Positions 27,475 to 37,608 are shown, counted from the stretch's first letter. The stretch: DNA of 64,000 nt from Shewanella schlegeliana (GCF_016765635.1 NZ_JAESVD010000012.1:1-64000), one strand, 5' to 3'. Notes: a model not told the origin generated them from the sequence alone. Translations and numbers: made by a program.

Positions 27475-28830
27475 ATGAGTACAGTAAAAAACGGGCACTT
27501 CAGCTCTAGAATTGGCTTTATTATGGCGGCAGCGGGCTCAGCTGTCGGCGTCGGTAATATCTGGGGATTCCCCACTCAAGCAGCCACTCACGGCGGCGGT
27601 GCTTTTCTACTTGTGTACCTATTTTTAATCTTAGTACTTGGCTACCCTATGCTACTCGCAGAGCTAATGATTGGTCGCCATGGGCAAACAAACCCTGCCG
27701 ATGCCATGGCCAAAGTTGCGACTAAGCCACTTGCCAAGAAGATAGGTAAGGCGATCGGCTTCATCTCCATCATTACCGCCACTTTAATCTGCACTTTCTA
27801 CAGTATTTTATCGGGGTGGTTTGTCAGCTTTGCCATCGCCCCCGTTGCCGAGTTAACAGGTCAAACAGAGACCGCCTCTTGGTTGATGGAGTTCTCGCTA
27901 TCTCGTAATCTTGTGTTCACCCTTATCTTTATCGCCATGGTGATACTTGTGATCCGTCAAGGCGTACAGAAAGGTATTGAACGTTGGTCAAAGCGTTTAA
28001 TGCCAATGTTGCTGCTGATCTTAGTGGCTGGTGTAGCGTACATCTTGACTCAACCGGGAGCGATGCAAGGGCTAGAAGTATTGTTAGTGCCCGACTTTTC
28101 ACGGGTGTTCGAAGCGGATGTATTGATTGGTGCCCTAGGGCAAACCTTCTTCTCTTTAACCATTGGCACCGCAGCCATGATGGTTTACGGCGCCTATTTG
28201 AGCCAGAAAGAGGACTTGAGTAAACTGACAGCCTACGTCACTTTGACCGATACCAGTGTGGCGTTTTTAGCTGCACTTATGGTGCTACCAGCCATGTATG
28301 TGGCACAGCACAACGGCGTACAGATTTTTGCTGAAGATGGCAGCTTATTAAACTCAGACACCTTAGTGTTCACCGTACTGCCAGCGCTATTCGATACCAT
28401 CGGCGGCATAAGCCAATACCTATTAGCCATCACTTTCTTCATCTTGATGACCATTGCAGGCTTAACCTCAGCCATCTCGATTGTTGAAGTGCCCACCAGC
28501 TACTTAGTGGAGAAGACCAGTCTGAACCGTGACAAAGCGACTCTACTTGTTGGTAGCGTCATTGCGACTCTGTCGATGGTGGTTGTGTTTAACTTCGATA
28601 TGCTATTTGGCTTTATGATCACCATGACCACTGAGCGAGCTCAACCGCTTATCGCACTGGGGATCGCCATCTATTTAGGTTGGATCTGGAATCGAAATCA
28701 GCTTATTAGTGCTATTGCCGCACAAGATAATGTTAATACAGACAGCCTATTTTGGAAGCTATGGCCTTGGTATGTGAAATATGTCTGCCCAGTGCTGATT
28801 ATCATGATCATTATGCAGCTAATTAGCTAA
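27475..28830 (+). CDS. Sodium-dependent transporter, NSS family
   Basis: 451 residues, about 11-12 membrane helices. The N-terminal signature of neurotransmitter:sodium symporters is clear (GSAVGVGNIWGFP, residues 21-33). Bacterial members take up amino acids such as Trp, Tyr, Ala or Leu with Na+. The substrate cannot be read here. AAGAGAG lies 7 bases before ATG. The preceding gene is an Lrp-type regulator. Confidence 0.92.
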   Translation: MSTVKNGHFSSRIGFIMAAAGSAVGVGNIWGFPTQAATHGGGAFLLVYLFLILVLGYPMLLAELMIGRHGQTNPADAMAKVATKPLAKKIGKAIGFISIITATLICTFYSILSGWFVSFAIAPVAELTGQTETASWLMEFSLSRNLVFTLIFIAMVILVIRQGVQKGIERWSKRLMPMLLLILVAGVAYILTQPGAMQGLEVLLVPDFSRVFEADVLIGALGQTFFSLTIGTAAMMVYGAYLSQKEDLSKLTAYVTLTDTSVAFLAALMVLPAMYVAQHNGVQIFAEDGSLLNSDTLVFTVLPALFDTIGGISQYLLAITFFILMTIAGLTSAISIVEVPTSYLVEKTSLNRDKATLLVGSVIATLSMVVVFNFDMLFGFMITMTTERAQPLIALGIAIYLGWIWNRNQLISAIAAQDNVNTDSLFWKLWPWYVKYVCPVLIIMIIMQLIS

Positions 28831-29064
28831 CCATACTGACCTTATCAGAGGCGATAATTTAGCCCCTTTTCCACTCTCCAGCATACACCTTACCCTCCCC
28901 TTCATCACAGTCAGTTCGACAGCTATCGCTATCATTCCCATGACAAATAGTGAGGCGAATCACATCGACCTGTGACCCTTTGTCGCACCTTGGTACAAAT
29001 TGGTTTATCGGTCGCTGAAAGCTCTGTAAAACAGCCATAAAAATAAATAACGATAAGCGATACC

Positions 29065-31050
29065 ATGATGAACAAGAAAAGCATATTGACTATTCCGGTG
29101 GTCACTTTAGGGCTGATTTCCGCCCCAACTTTCGCCGAAACCGATCAAAAAAAGAGTGATTCAGAGCCAGTGGAGCGCATTATTGTCACTGGCGAGCTGA
29201 TGAAAGATCCAACTAAGACCTATACCGATCCCAAAAAACCACGCCTGCCACTGCCTGCCTATGATGGCGCTGGATTTCTTAAAACCATTCCCGGTTTTAG
29301 TATCGGCAGAAAAGGCGGCGCTGGTGGCGACCCAAGCCTGCGTGGCCTAGGTGGCTCACGTTTAAGTATTGTCGATGATGGCCAACATGTTTACGGTACA
29401 TGCGGTGGCCGCATGGACCCACCAACAGCCTATATCTATCCAGAAGCCTATGACAATATCACCGTCATCAAAGGCCCACAAACCGTTAAATATGGCCCAG
29501 TGGGTAGCGCTGGAACCGTATTATTCGAGAAAGATCGTCACAATTTTGATGAGCCTGGCTTAGATGGACGTGCCAGCATGACGGCAGGGAGCTTTGGCCG
29601 CAAAGATTACCTAGTCGAGCTAAAAGCCGGTGACGAAAAGCATTACTTCGATATGGACGTCAATCAATCACAAAGCGATCATTATAAAGACGGTAGCGGT
29701 AATAAGGTGCAGTCGAGCTACGACCGCTCAAACTATAACTTTGCACTAGGTTGGACCCCCTCAGAGCAGACCGTACTTGAGCTAGCCTATGGTAGCTCAT
29801 CAGGTGAAGCCGAGTACGCCGACCGCGCCAATAAAGCCCGTGAGATCAGCAATGAAAATCTCACCTTCCTGCTGCAACATGAGTTTGATAGTGAGTGGTT
29901 AAATAGCATCGAACTGCAGGCCTACACCAATGAAAACGACCATATAATGGATCAATTCGACCAAGGCATTAATTCAGGAACCAACGTCAGACGTGGCACT
30001 CAGGGTGGCCACCTATGGGCCGACTTTACCTTAGCCACAGACTGGACCTTAACAGCGGGGGCTGACTATATGGACAGCCTGCACAAAGGTCGCAGTATCA
30101 ACCCAGCCGTCGATAATGGTTTAGACGACCTACTCAACAAGCCATTTAAAGACAACATGCGCTATCAGGCTACAGGGCTTTTCCTCGAATCTGCATACAA
30201 GATAGGCGCAGGTGAGCTTCTTGCCGGCGTACGTTACGACCACTGGAAAACAGAGCTGATGGTCGGTCAGAAAGGAGAGCGCAGCGACGATCTATTCAGC
30301 GGTTACGGTCGCTACGAATTATCGACAGGTAATAGCCAATACTACGCTGGTGTCGGTCATGCCCAGCGTATGCCTGACTACTGGGAGATCATGAAGTCAG
30401 ATATTAATAATCCAAGCCAAAAAGCATTTGATCTTGCACCAGAAAAAACTACCCAGCTGGATATAGGTTGGATCTATGAAGCCGATGTTGCCATCTCGAC
30501 CTCGCTATTTTACGGAGAGATCCGCGACTACATCTTAATCGATGCCAACACTAAGTCTACTTCAGCTTACAACATCGACGCGACCGTCTACGGCGGCGAA
30601 ATTGCGGCAACGATTCCTTTAACCGAACACTTCTCAAGCCAGACCAGCGTCAGCTATAGCCATGGTGACAATGACACAGCTGGAACACCATTAGGCCAAA
30701 TTCCGCCACTAGAGGGACGCATTACCTTAGATTACCAATACAACCAGTGGGCAGCTGGCCTACTTTGGCGTTTGGTTGCCGCTCAAGATAGAGTCGCCAT
30801 TGGCGAAGGTAATATCTCTGGCCAAGACTTAGCACCAAGCAGTGGTTTCGGTACCTTGGCATTTAACGCAAGCTGGCAACACAATGAAGCGCTATTGGTC
30901 AGCTTCGGTGTAGAGAACCTATTTGATATCACCTATGCCGAGCACATCAGCCGCTCAGGTGCAGGCAACGATATTCCAGGTAGCTCACCTATGTTCCAAG
31001 TTAATGAGCCAGGTCGCACCGCATGGGTTAAAGTGGATTACACCTTTTAA
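29065..31050 (+). CDS. TonB-dependent copper receptor (OprC/NosA type)
   Basis: 661-residue outer-membrane barrel with a signal peptide (cut near residue 24, TFAE) and a TonB-box-like ERIIVTGE. The plug domain holds CGGRM (Cys113, Met117) and the barrel holds HIM (His293-Met295). These match the CxxxM and HxM copper ligands described for Pseudomonas OprC. The signature MDPPTAYIYPEAYDNITVIK is typical of this family. It probably imports copper with TonB energy. It is a single gene, closed by a terminator shared with the gene opposite. Confidence 0.9.
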   Translation: MMNKKSILTIPVVTLGLISAPTFAETDQKKSDSEPVERIIVTGELMKDPTKTYTDPKKPRLPLPAYDGAGFLKTIPGFSIGRKGGAGGDPSLRGLGGSRLSIVDDGQHVYGTCGGRMDPPTAYIYPEAYDNITVIKGPQTVKYGPVGSAGTVLFEKDRHNFDEPGLDGRASMTAGSFGRKDYLVELKAGDEKHYFDMDVNQSQSDHYKDGSGNKVQSSYDRSNYNFALGWTPSEQTVLELAYGSSSGEAEYADRANKAREISNENLTFLLQHEFDSEWLNSIELQAYTNENDHIMDQFDQGINSGTNVRRGTQGGHLWADFTLATDWTLTAGADYMDSLHKGRSINPAVDNGLDDLLNKPFKDNMRYQATGLFLESAYKIGAGELLAGVRYDHWKTELMVGQKGERSDDLFSGYGRYELSTGNSQYYAGVGHAQRMPDYWEIMKSDINNPSQKAFDLAPEKTTQLDIGWIYEADVAISTSLFYGEIRDYILIDANTKSTSAYNIDATVYGGEIAATIPLTEHFSSQTSVSYSHGDNDTAGTPLGQIPPLEGRITLDYQYNQWAAGLLWRLVAAQDRVAIGEGNISGQDLAPSSGFGTLAFNASWQHNEALLVSFGVENLFDITYAEHISRSGAGNDIPGSSPMFQVNEPGRTAWVKVDYTF

Positions 31051-31065
31051 CTTCCCCCCATAAAC

Positions 31066-31094
31066 AAAAAAGCCGCTCAATGAGCGGCTTTTTT
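31066..31094. terminator. Bidirectional terminator
   Basis: AAAAAAGCCGCTCA / TGAGCGGCTTTTTT: 14-bp near-perfect stem with A- and T-runs on both sides, between convergent genes. Confidence 0.92.
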
Positions 31095-31108
31095 ATGGGC
31101 ATCGATGG

Positions 31109-32245
31109 CTAAACCAATACCTCTTCTAATGCTTTAAGACACAGGGCGACATTTTCACGCCTTGCCCCATACCCCATCAAACCGATACGCCAAGCTTTAC
31201 CCGCGAGTGCGCCAAGACCTGCACCTATCTCTAGATTATAGTTTTCCAGCAACTGCTTTCTAATCTTAGCGTCATCGATCCCCTCTGGGATATAAACGGC
31301 ATTCAACTGAGGTAAACGACACGCTTCAGCCACCACAAATTTAAGCCCTAAACGCTGCAAGCCATGACGCAGCACTTGGTGCATATCGGCATGACGCTGC
31401 CAAGCAAGCTCTAGGCCTTCGGCGGCTAATAAACGCAGTGACTCATGCAGTGCGTAAAGTGCATTTACCGGCGCGGTATGATGATAGCTACGCTTACCAT
31501 CACTAGCTGCATCCCAATAACCCATAACTAAGGTTTGATCGAGGAACCAGCTTTGTACTGGTGTCTTACGCGCCTTTAGTTTGGCAACCGCAGCAGGTGA
31601 AAATGACACAGGAGATAAGCCCGGTACACAAGATAAGCACTTCTGGCTACCCGAATAAATAGCATCGATGCCCCACTCGTCAACCAGTAACTCGACGCCG
31701 CCTAAAGAGGTGACCGCATCGACTATTGATAAACAATCATATTGCTTAGCCAGAGCACACAAAGCCTTAGCATCTGACAAGGCGCCTGTAGAGGTCTCGG
31801 CATGAACAAAGGCTAAGAACTTAGCATCGGGATTTGCCGCTAACGCACTGGCAACCGCATCGGTATCGACCGCTTCGCCCCACAGATTATCAACGACCAC
31901 AGCAACGCCGCCAACACGCTCAACGTTCTGGCGCATACGCTCACCAAACACGCCGTTGCGGCACACAATCACTTTTTCACCCGGCTCAACGAGGTTCACA
32001 AAGCAAGTTTCCATACCGGCACTGCCTGGGGCAGAAACCGCCATGGTCATCTCATTCTTAGTCTGAAATGCATATTGGATTAAGGCCTTAAGCTCATCCA
32101 TCATCTCAACAAATAGCGGGTCTAGGTGGCCTATGGTTGGCTTAGATTGTGCAGCAAGCACTTCTGGATAAACATCGGAAGGACCGGGGCCCATCAAGGT
32201 TCGACGTGGCGGGCTAAAAGGCTCAATAAAGGGTGCGGGTAACAT
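31109..32245 (-). CDS. Class V aminotransferase, serine-pyruvate / alanine-glyoxylate type
   Basis: 378 residues. PLP enzyme with the Lys202 motif SGSQKCLSC and the N-terminal LMGPGPSDVYPEVL typical of alanine-glyoxylate/serine-pyruvate aminotransferases. It transfers an amino group from Ala or Ser to glyoxylate or a similar keto acid. It is a single gene pointing toward the copper receptor. The exact substrate pair is not certain. Confidence 0.88.
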   Translation of the reverse strand: MLPAPFIEPFSPPRRTLMGPGPSDVYPEVLAAQSKPTIGHLDPLFVEMMDELKALIQYAFQTKNEMTMAVSAPGSAGMETCFVNLVEPGEKVIVCRNGVFGERMRQNVERVGGVAVVVDNLWGEAVDTDAVASALAANPDAKFLAFVHAETSTGALSDAKALCALAKQYDCLSIVDAVTSLGGVELLVDEWGIDAIYSGSQKCLSCVPGLSPVSFSPAAVAKLKARKTPVQSWFLDQTLVMGYWDAASDGKRSYHHTAPVNALYALHESLRLLAAEGLELAWQRHADMHQVLRHGLQRLGLKFVVAEACRLPQLNAVYIPEGIDDAKIRKQLLENYNLEIGAGLGALAGKAWRIGLMGYGARRENVALCLKALEEVLV

Positions 32246-32569
32246 GATATTTCCTCTAAAACTGGTCGCTTGGTATTAGGTTTTAATTCGACTGCCGCCA
32301 TACTGCTATAACGAAAAATATCATCAAGCCCCTACGTGTTAGTCAGTCTATCGCAAAATATTATTTTTATTGTTCTATCTATGGTTTAAGTTAGCCTAAG
32401 AGTATAAAAAACCAACTTCAGGCCATACTACAAAAAAAGCTCCGAGACTATCAACTAGGTAGCTGATAAATCTTGTATCAGCTTTTAATAGCAATCGGCA
32501 TAATCCCCATAAAAAAGGCAGCATCGAAAACCTCTGCTGCCCCCTTTAATTCTGCTAACTCTATCTCAT
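32246..32569. other. Intergenic region with two hairpins
   Basis: No gene seen. AGCTGATA / TATCAGCT (about 32461-32483) is a perfect stem. The second hairpin, at 32511, is the ilv operon terminator listed separately. Confidence 0.5.
32511..32541 (-). terminator. Terminator of the ilvGMEDA operon
   Basis: GGCAGC / GCTGCC stem with six T on the minus strand (AAAAAA at 32511-32516 on plus), 29 bp past the ilvA stop. Confidence 0.75.
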
Positions 32570-34123
32570 CTACTCACTACGGTTATCTAAAAACAGCTGA
32601 TAAGCGGGACTATCCGTCTCCTCTTGATAGACAAATCCCAACTCAGTTAAAAACTGTTTAAAGGCCAAGTTATCACTTTCTGGCACCTCAAATCCCGCTA
32701 ACACTCGACCATAAGCCGCGCCATGATTACGGTAATGGAACAAGCTGATATTCCATTTACTCTGCAAGGTGGTTAAAAACTTAAACAGTGCACCAGGATG
32801 CTCCGGGAATTCAAAGCTAAACAAACGCTCCTCTATCGGCTCTGGTGGCTGCCCACCGACCATATAGCGCACATGTAGCTTAGCGGTTTCATCATTAGAC
32901 AAGTCTTGCACCCCAAAGCCTTCAGACTCAAGCCTTGCAATAATCTCATCAAGCTCACTTTGTCCCTGTGTGAGTCGAATTCCCGCAAACACCACCGCTT
33001 TATCGCGGCTACTAAAACGGTAGTTAAATTCGGTCATCGCACGCTTATCTAACAGCTCACAAAAACGCAGAAATACACCGGGGCGCTCTGGTACTTTCAC
33101 CGCTAAAATCGCTTCTTTCTGCTCACCGAGTTCACAACGCTCAGACACATAACGTAGGCTATGAAAGTTCACGTTAGCCCCACTCAAGATAGCGGCGACC
33201 TTCTCACCTTTACCGCTACTGCCGATATACTTTTTCAGGCCAGCTAGCGACAGTGCCCCCGATGGCTCGGCAATGGCACGCGTATCTTCGAAGATATCTT
33301 TCACCGCCGCGCAGATCTCATCAGAGCTCACTGTGATGACATCATCGACATATTCACGGGCTAACCTAAACGGCTCAGCGCCAATCTGCTTAACGGCGAC
33401 ACCATCGGCAAACAGCCCAACCTGTGGCAAAACCACCCGCTCATCGGCCTCTAGCGCAGCCTTTAAACAGGCGGAATCCTCCGGCTCAACACCGATAATC
33501 TTCACCTGCGGCATCACCGCCTTATAGTAAGCGGCAACCCCAGCAATCAAACCGCCGCCACCCACAGGTACAAAGACCACTTCAAGATCGCGCTGTTGCT
33601 GCAACATCTCTTGCGCCACCGTGCCTTGACCGGCAATCACCGCCTCATCATCGAAAGGGGCTACATAGACTCGGCCTTCGTCGCGCGCTAGGCTTTGCGC
33701 ATGAGCATTGGCCTGATCGAAGGCTTGCCCATACAGCACCACCTCACCACCTAAGCGCCGAACTGCATCGACCTTAATATCTGGCGTTGTTTCAGGCATC
33801 ACGATAACCGCGCTGATCCCACGAGCCGAGGCCGACATAGCCACCCCTTGGGCGTGATTTCCCGCCGAGGCGCATACCACGCCACACTCGCACTCCTCCT
33901 TACTTAGCTCGGCAATTTTATTGTAAGCACCGCGCAGCTTGAAAGAGTGCACTGGCTGCATATCCTCCCGCTTTAAAAATACCTGACAGCCCAAGCGTGC
34001 CGACAGCTTATTAAGGCTCGACAACGGCGTGACTTTAGCCACATCATAAACCGATGACAGCAAGGTTTTTTGCAGATAATAATGGGCCAAATCCAGTTGT
34101 GATTGTGATGCTAGAGCCAACAT
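32570..34123 (-). CDS. ilvA: Threonine ammonia-lyase, biosynthetic (IlvA)
   Basis: 517 residues (E. coli 514). Converts threonine to 2-oxobutanoate and ammonia, the first step toward isoleucine. PLP Lys62 is in SFKLRGAYNK; GGGGLIAG binds the PLP phosphate. Two C-terminal ACT-like regulatory domains (about 325-515) allow isoleucine inhibition in the family. It is the last gene of the ilv operon, 28 bp after ilvD. Confidence 0.96.
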   Translation of the reverse strand: MLALASQSQLDLAHYYLQKTLLSSVYDVAKVTPLSSLNKLSARLGCQVFLKREDMQPVHSFKLRGAYNKIAELSKEECECGVVCASAGNHAQGVAMSASARGISAVIVMPETTPDIKVDAVRRLGGEVVLYGQAFDQANAHAQSLARDEGRVYVAPFDDEAVIAGQGTVAQEMLQQQRDLEVVFVPVGGGGLIAGVAAYYKAVMPQVKIIGVEPEDSACLKAALEADERVVLPQVGLFADGVAVKQIGAEPFRLAREYVDDVITVSSDEICAAVKDIFEDTRAIAEPSGALSLAGLKKYIGSSGKGEKVAAILSGANVNFHSLRYVSERCELGEQKEAILAVKVPERPGVFLRFCELLDKRAMTEFNYRFSSRDKAVVFAGIRLTQGQSELDEIIARLESEGFGVQDLSNDETAKLHVRYMVGGQPPEPIEERLFSFEFPEHPGALFKFLTTLQSKWNISLFHYRNHGAAYGRVLAGFEVPESDNLAFKQFLTELGFVYQEETDSPAYQLFLDNRSE

Positions 34124-34151
34124 AAACTACCTCTTAATCCCGTTAAATCGC

Positions 34152-35999
34152 TTAAACTAGCTTGCTAGTATCACGTACCGCGCCTTTATCGGCGCTCGTT
34201 GCCAATAGTGCATAGGCTTTAAGTGCCATCGATACTTGTCTTACGCGGCCTAGCGGCTTCCACGCATCCTTGCCAAGGGCTTCCATCGCAGTACGACGAG
34301 CCGCCAATTCAACATCACTAATTGCCAACTTGATTGAGCGCGCAGGGATATCGATTTCGATACGATCGCCCGTTTGCACTAAGCCGATAGTGCCACCTGC
34401 AGCCGCTTCTGGCGAAACATGGCCAATCGATAAACCTGAAGTACCACCTGAGAATCGACCATCGGTGATCAGTGCACATTGAGTGCCTAGACCACGTGAT
34501 TTTAAGTAACTGGTTGGATAGAGCATCTCTTGCATGCCGGGGCCACCTTTAGGGCCTTCGTAGCGAATAACCACCACATCGCCAGCGACCACTTCGCCTC
34601 CTAAGATCCCTGCCACCGCATCATCTTGGCTCTCATACACACGTGCGCTACCAATAAAGGTGTGGTTTTCAACTTCAACACCTGCCGTTTTAACGATACA
34701 ACCATCAACAGCGACATTGCCCGATAGCACAGCAAGCCCACCCTCTTGGCTAAAGGCAAACTCACGACTGCGAATGCAGCCCTCTTTACGGTCATCATCG
34801 ACGCTATCCCAGCGGCAATCCTGGCTAAAGGCTTTGGTCGTTGGAATGCCTGCAGGCCCCGCCGAGAAGAACTTGTGCACCGCGACATCATCACTCTGCA
34901 CGATATCGAATCTGGCGAGCACATCGGCAAGATTGCTCCCCGCGACATGGTACACATCGTTATGCAGCAAGTTGGCGCGGTCTAACTCACCCAAGATCCC
35001 CATCACGCCACCAGCGCGATGGACATCTTCCATATGGTATTTAGGGGTGGATGGCGCCACCTTACAAAGATGTGGCACAAGGCGTGATAATCGGTCGATA
35101 TCATCCATGGTGAAGTCAACTTCAGCCTCTTGAGCTGCGGCAAGCAGATGCAGCACGGTATTACTCGAACCGCCCATGGCGATATCCAGCGTCATGGCGT
35201 TCTCAAATGCCTTAAAGTTCGCGATGTTACGCGGCAGTGCTGACTCGTCATCATGTTGGTAATAGCGGGTGGCTAGGTCCATGATGCGGCGGCCTGCTTC
35301 GAGGAAGAGTTCGCGGCGATCGGCGTGGGTGGCAAGCATTGAGCCATTACCCGGCAGTGATAGACCTAGCGCTTCGGTTAGGCAGTTCATCGAGTTAGCG
35401 GTAAACATGCCAGAGCATGAACCACAAGTCGGACAGGCGCTACGCTCAATCTGCTCACTATCGGCGTCAGATACGCGTTCATCGGCCCCAGCCACCATGG
35501 CATCGACTAAGTCCAACTTAATCAACTTGTCTGAAAGCTTAGTCTTACCCGCTTCCATCGGGCCGCCAGAGACAAATATCACTGGGATATTCAGTCGCAA
35601 GGATGCCATCAGCATGCCGGGGGTGATCTTGTCACAGTTAGAGATACACACTAATGCATCAGCGCAGTGGGCATTAACCATATACTCCACGCTATCGGCA
35701 ATCAGCTCGCGAGATGGCAGACTGTAAAGCATCCCGCCGTGCCCCATGGCGATCCCGTCATCCACTGCGATGGTATTAAATTCTTTGGCAATGCCGCCCG
35801 CCTCTTCAATCGCCCCAGCAACCAAAGATCCCATATCTTTCAGGTGCACGTGACCTGGCACAAACTGCGTAAATGAGTTGGCGATAGCAATGATCGGCTT
35901 ACCGAAGTCGTTATCCTTCACACCCGTAGCACGCCAGAGTGCACGCGCTCCCGCCATGTTACGGCCTTCGGTACTGGTTGCTGAACGTAGTTTTGGCAT
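34152..35999 (-). CDS. ilvD: Dihydroxy-acid dehydratase (IlvD)
   Basis: 615 residues (E. coli 616). Fe-S enzyme of valine and isoleucine synthesis that dehydrates 2,3-dihydroxy-3-methyl acids. Cluster and metal motifs: ISNCDKITPGM, CPTCGSCSGMFTANSMNCL, and the C-terminal ITDGRFSGG. The start MPKLRSATSTEGRNMAGARALWR is well conserved. It is separated from ilvE by 408 bp that hold a 7-bp tandem repeat, an odd position inside an operon. Confidence 0.97.
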   Translation of the reverse strand: MPKLRSATSTEGRNMAGARALWRATGVKDNDFGKPIIAIANSFTQFVPGHVHLKDMGSLVAGAIEEAGGIAKEFNTIAVDDGIAMGHGGMLYSLPSRELIADSVEYMVNAHCADALVCISNCDKITPGMLMASLRLNIPVIFVSGGPMEAGKTKLSDKLIKLDLVDAMVAGADERVSDADSEQIERSACPTCGSCSGMFTANSMNCLTEALGLSLPGNGSMLATHADRRELFLEAGRRIMDLATRYYQHDDESALPRNIANFKAFENAMTLDIAMGGSSNTVLHLLAAAQEAEVDFTMDDIDRLSRLVPHLCKVAPSTPKYHMEDVHRAGGVMGILGELDRANLLHNDVYHVAGSNLADVLARFDIVQSDDVAVHKFFSAGPAGIPTTKAFSQDCRWDSVDDDRKEGCIRSREFAFSQEGGLAVLSGNVAVDGCIVKTAGVEVENHTFIGSARVYESQDDAVAGILGGEVVAGDVVVIRYEGPKGGPGMQEMLYPTSYLKSRGLGTQCALITDGRFSGGTSGLSIGHVSPEAAAGGTIGLVQTGDRIEIDIPARSIKLAISDVELAARRTAMEALGKDAWKPLGRVRQVSMALKAYALLATSADKGAVRDTSKLV

Positions 36000-36021
36000 T
36001 GCTTTATCCTTTGTTTAAAAG

Positions 36022-36194
36022 AAGGTTCTAGGCTTGAGTACTAGAGGTTCTAGGCTTGAGTACTAGAGGTTCTAGGTTCTAGGTTCTAGGTTCTAGGTTC
36101 TAGGTTCTAGGTTCTAGGTTCTAGGTTCTAGGTTCTAGGTTCTAGGTTCTAGGTTCTAGGTTCTAGGTTCTAGGTTCTAGGTTCTAGGTTCTAG
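36022..36194. repeat. Heptanucleotide tandem repeat (TTCTAGG)n inside the ilv operon
   Basis: Two copies of a 22-bp unit (GGTTCTAGGCTTGAGTACTAGA) are followed by about 18 perfect copies of GGTTCTA (36068-36194). It lies upstream of ilvD on the transcribed strand. Copy number is likely to vary between isolates. Confidence 0.95.
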
Positions 36195-36239
36195 CATCAA
36201 ACTAGCCAGCCTATCCTTCAATTTTCTAATTTTTAATCT

Positions 36240-36415
36240 GAGATATCGTGCTCAGTATTTATGTTTCGTCTTAATCTTTTCCGGCAGCGCAGCGTTCATC
36301 TTTGCTTGTGCTTTCCTAGGACCTTTCTTAGCTTTTCCTAGCACCTAGGACCTGCTTTTCCGTGAGCGCAGCGTTCGTCTCTGCTTGTGCTTTCCTAGGC
36401 CCTGCTCTTAGCTTT
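36240..36415. repeat. CTAG-rich intergenic repeat, copy B
   Basis: Two imperfect tandem units (GCGCAGCGTTC..CTTGTGCTTTCCTAGG) with CCTAGG/CTAG motifs. Its reverse complement shares words with 14265-14470. It ends at the 3' end of ilvE. Confidence 0.7.
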
Positions 36416-37337
36416 CCAAAGTCTCCAACCATCCCCACTTGTCTTCGGTTTCACCATTAAATAGACCGAAGAAGCTCTGCTGAATTTCTTTGGTGATCTC
36501 GCCACGCTTGCCACTACCGATCTCGATGCGATCAACGCTGCGTACTGGCACGATCTCGGCTGCGGTGCCCGTCATAAAGATCTCGTCGGCAAGATAGAGA
36601 AACTCACGTGACATCGGTTCTTCAACCACCTGATAACCTTTGTCTCGTGCAAGGGTAATAATCGTGTCTCGAGTCAGCCCCATCAGAATAGCGGCTGTTG
36701 CCGGAGGTGTGTAGATCTTGTTCTTTTTAATCACAAAAATATTAGCGCCAGCGGCTTCACTGACTAAACCATTAGTATCTAGCGCAATACCTTCATCGAA
36801 ACCGTTACGCTTGGCTTCGGTTGAGATCTGCAGTGAAGAGAGGTAATTGCCCCCCGCTTTGGCTCCTGTTGGAATGGTATTCGGCGCGAGGCGATTCCAA
36901 GAGGTCACAGCAACATCCACCCCAGCATCCATGCTGTCTTCACCTAAGTAGGCTCCCCATGGAAATGCTGCGACTAACAAATCGCACTGAGCATCTTTCG
37001 GTGGGGTGATCCCCATGCCTACATCACCATAAAACGCCAAGGGGCGGATATAGGCACTCTTTAGGCTATTAGCCAGTGTGGCGTCTCGACATGCCTGCAT
37101 CACATCATCGAAGCTATACGGGATAGGCATACGGTAAATTTTGGCAGAATCAAACAGGCGTTGAACGTGCTCTGTTAAACGAAATCCCGCCGGGCCGCGG
37201 TGGGTGTCATAAACACGAATGCCTTCAAAAACGGACGTGCCATAATGCAGCGCGTGAGACATGACATGAACCTTAGCATCACCCCAAGGCATCATTGCAC
37301 CATTGAACCAAATTAACTCTGCTGTTTTAGCGGCCAT
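36408..37337 (-). CDS. ilvE: Branched-chain amino acid aminotransferase (IlvE)
   Basis: 309 residues (E. coli IlvE 309). Class IV PLP aminotransferase making Ile, Val and Leu. Visible: start MAAKTAELIWFNG, PLP Lys in TGAKAGGNYLSS (about 160), and EIFMTGTAAEIVPV. It lies 4 bp after ilvM and is co-transcribed. A second, unrelated-subtype BCAT lies at 63135. Confidence 0.96.
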   Translation of the reverse strand: MAAKTAELIWFNGAMMPWGDAKVHVMSHALHYGTSVFEGIRVYDTHRGPAGFRLTEHVQRLFDSAKIYRMPIPYSFDDVMQACRDATLANSLKSAYIRPLAFYGDVGMGITPPKDAQCDLLVAAFPWGAYLGEDSMDAGVDVAVTSWNRLAPNTIPTGAKAGGNYLSSLQISTEAKRNGFDEGIALDTNGLVSEAAGANIFVIKKNKIYTPPATAAILMGLTRDTIITLARDKGYQVVEEPMSREFLYLADEIFMTGTAAEIVPVRSVDRIEIGSGKRGEITKEIQQSFFGLFNGETEDKWGWLETLES

Positions 37338-37341
37338 ATTC

Positions 37342-37608
37342 TCACCCTTTGTGTTGAACTAATTCTGCTGTGGGACTGCTGAGTAATAGCTGGCAGTCGA
37401 TCACATCGATAAGCTTATTGATTTGATTGGTTAGCAAGCCGATTTCGCGCTCACTCTGTACCAGCATGTCGATGCTAGTGCTGTTATTACTGTTGAGCTG
37501 CATGCTCAAGTTAGCGATCTTAAATCCACGATGGCGAACAACGCGTAGCACGCGTTCTAGCACTTCAGGTCTTTGCTGCACGTTTAACGCTAATGAGTAA
37601 TTATTCAT
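37342..37608 (-). CDS. ilvM: Acetolactate synthase II small subunit (IlvM)
   Basis: 88 residues from MNNYSLALN; an ATG 15 bases earlier would add MESKD, but alignment with E. coli IlvM (ERVLRVVRHRGF) favours the shorter form. It is an ACT-domain regulatory subunit that activates IlvG. It lies between ilvG and ilvE in the standard order. Confidence 0.92.
   Translation of the reverse strand: MNNYSLALNVQQRPEVLERVLRVVRHRGFKIANLSMQLNSNNSTSIDMLVQSEREIGLLTNQINKLIDVIDCQLLLSSPTAELVQHKG

Noticed and set aside
27279..27509. 76-codon frame rich in Lys
   Set aside because: It overlaps the transporter start and has no known pattern; AT-rich non-coding DNA gives such frames.
34601..35133. Frames of 118 and 157 codons inside ilvD
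   Set aside because: Shadows of the conserved ilvD protein on other frames.
36067..36194. CRISPR array
   Set aside because: The 7-bp units are contiguous, with no spacers; this is a simple tandem repeat.
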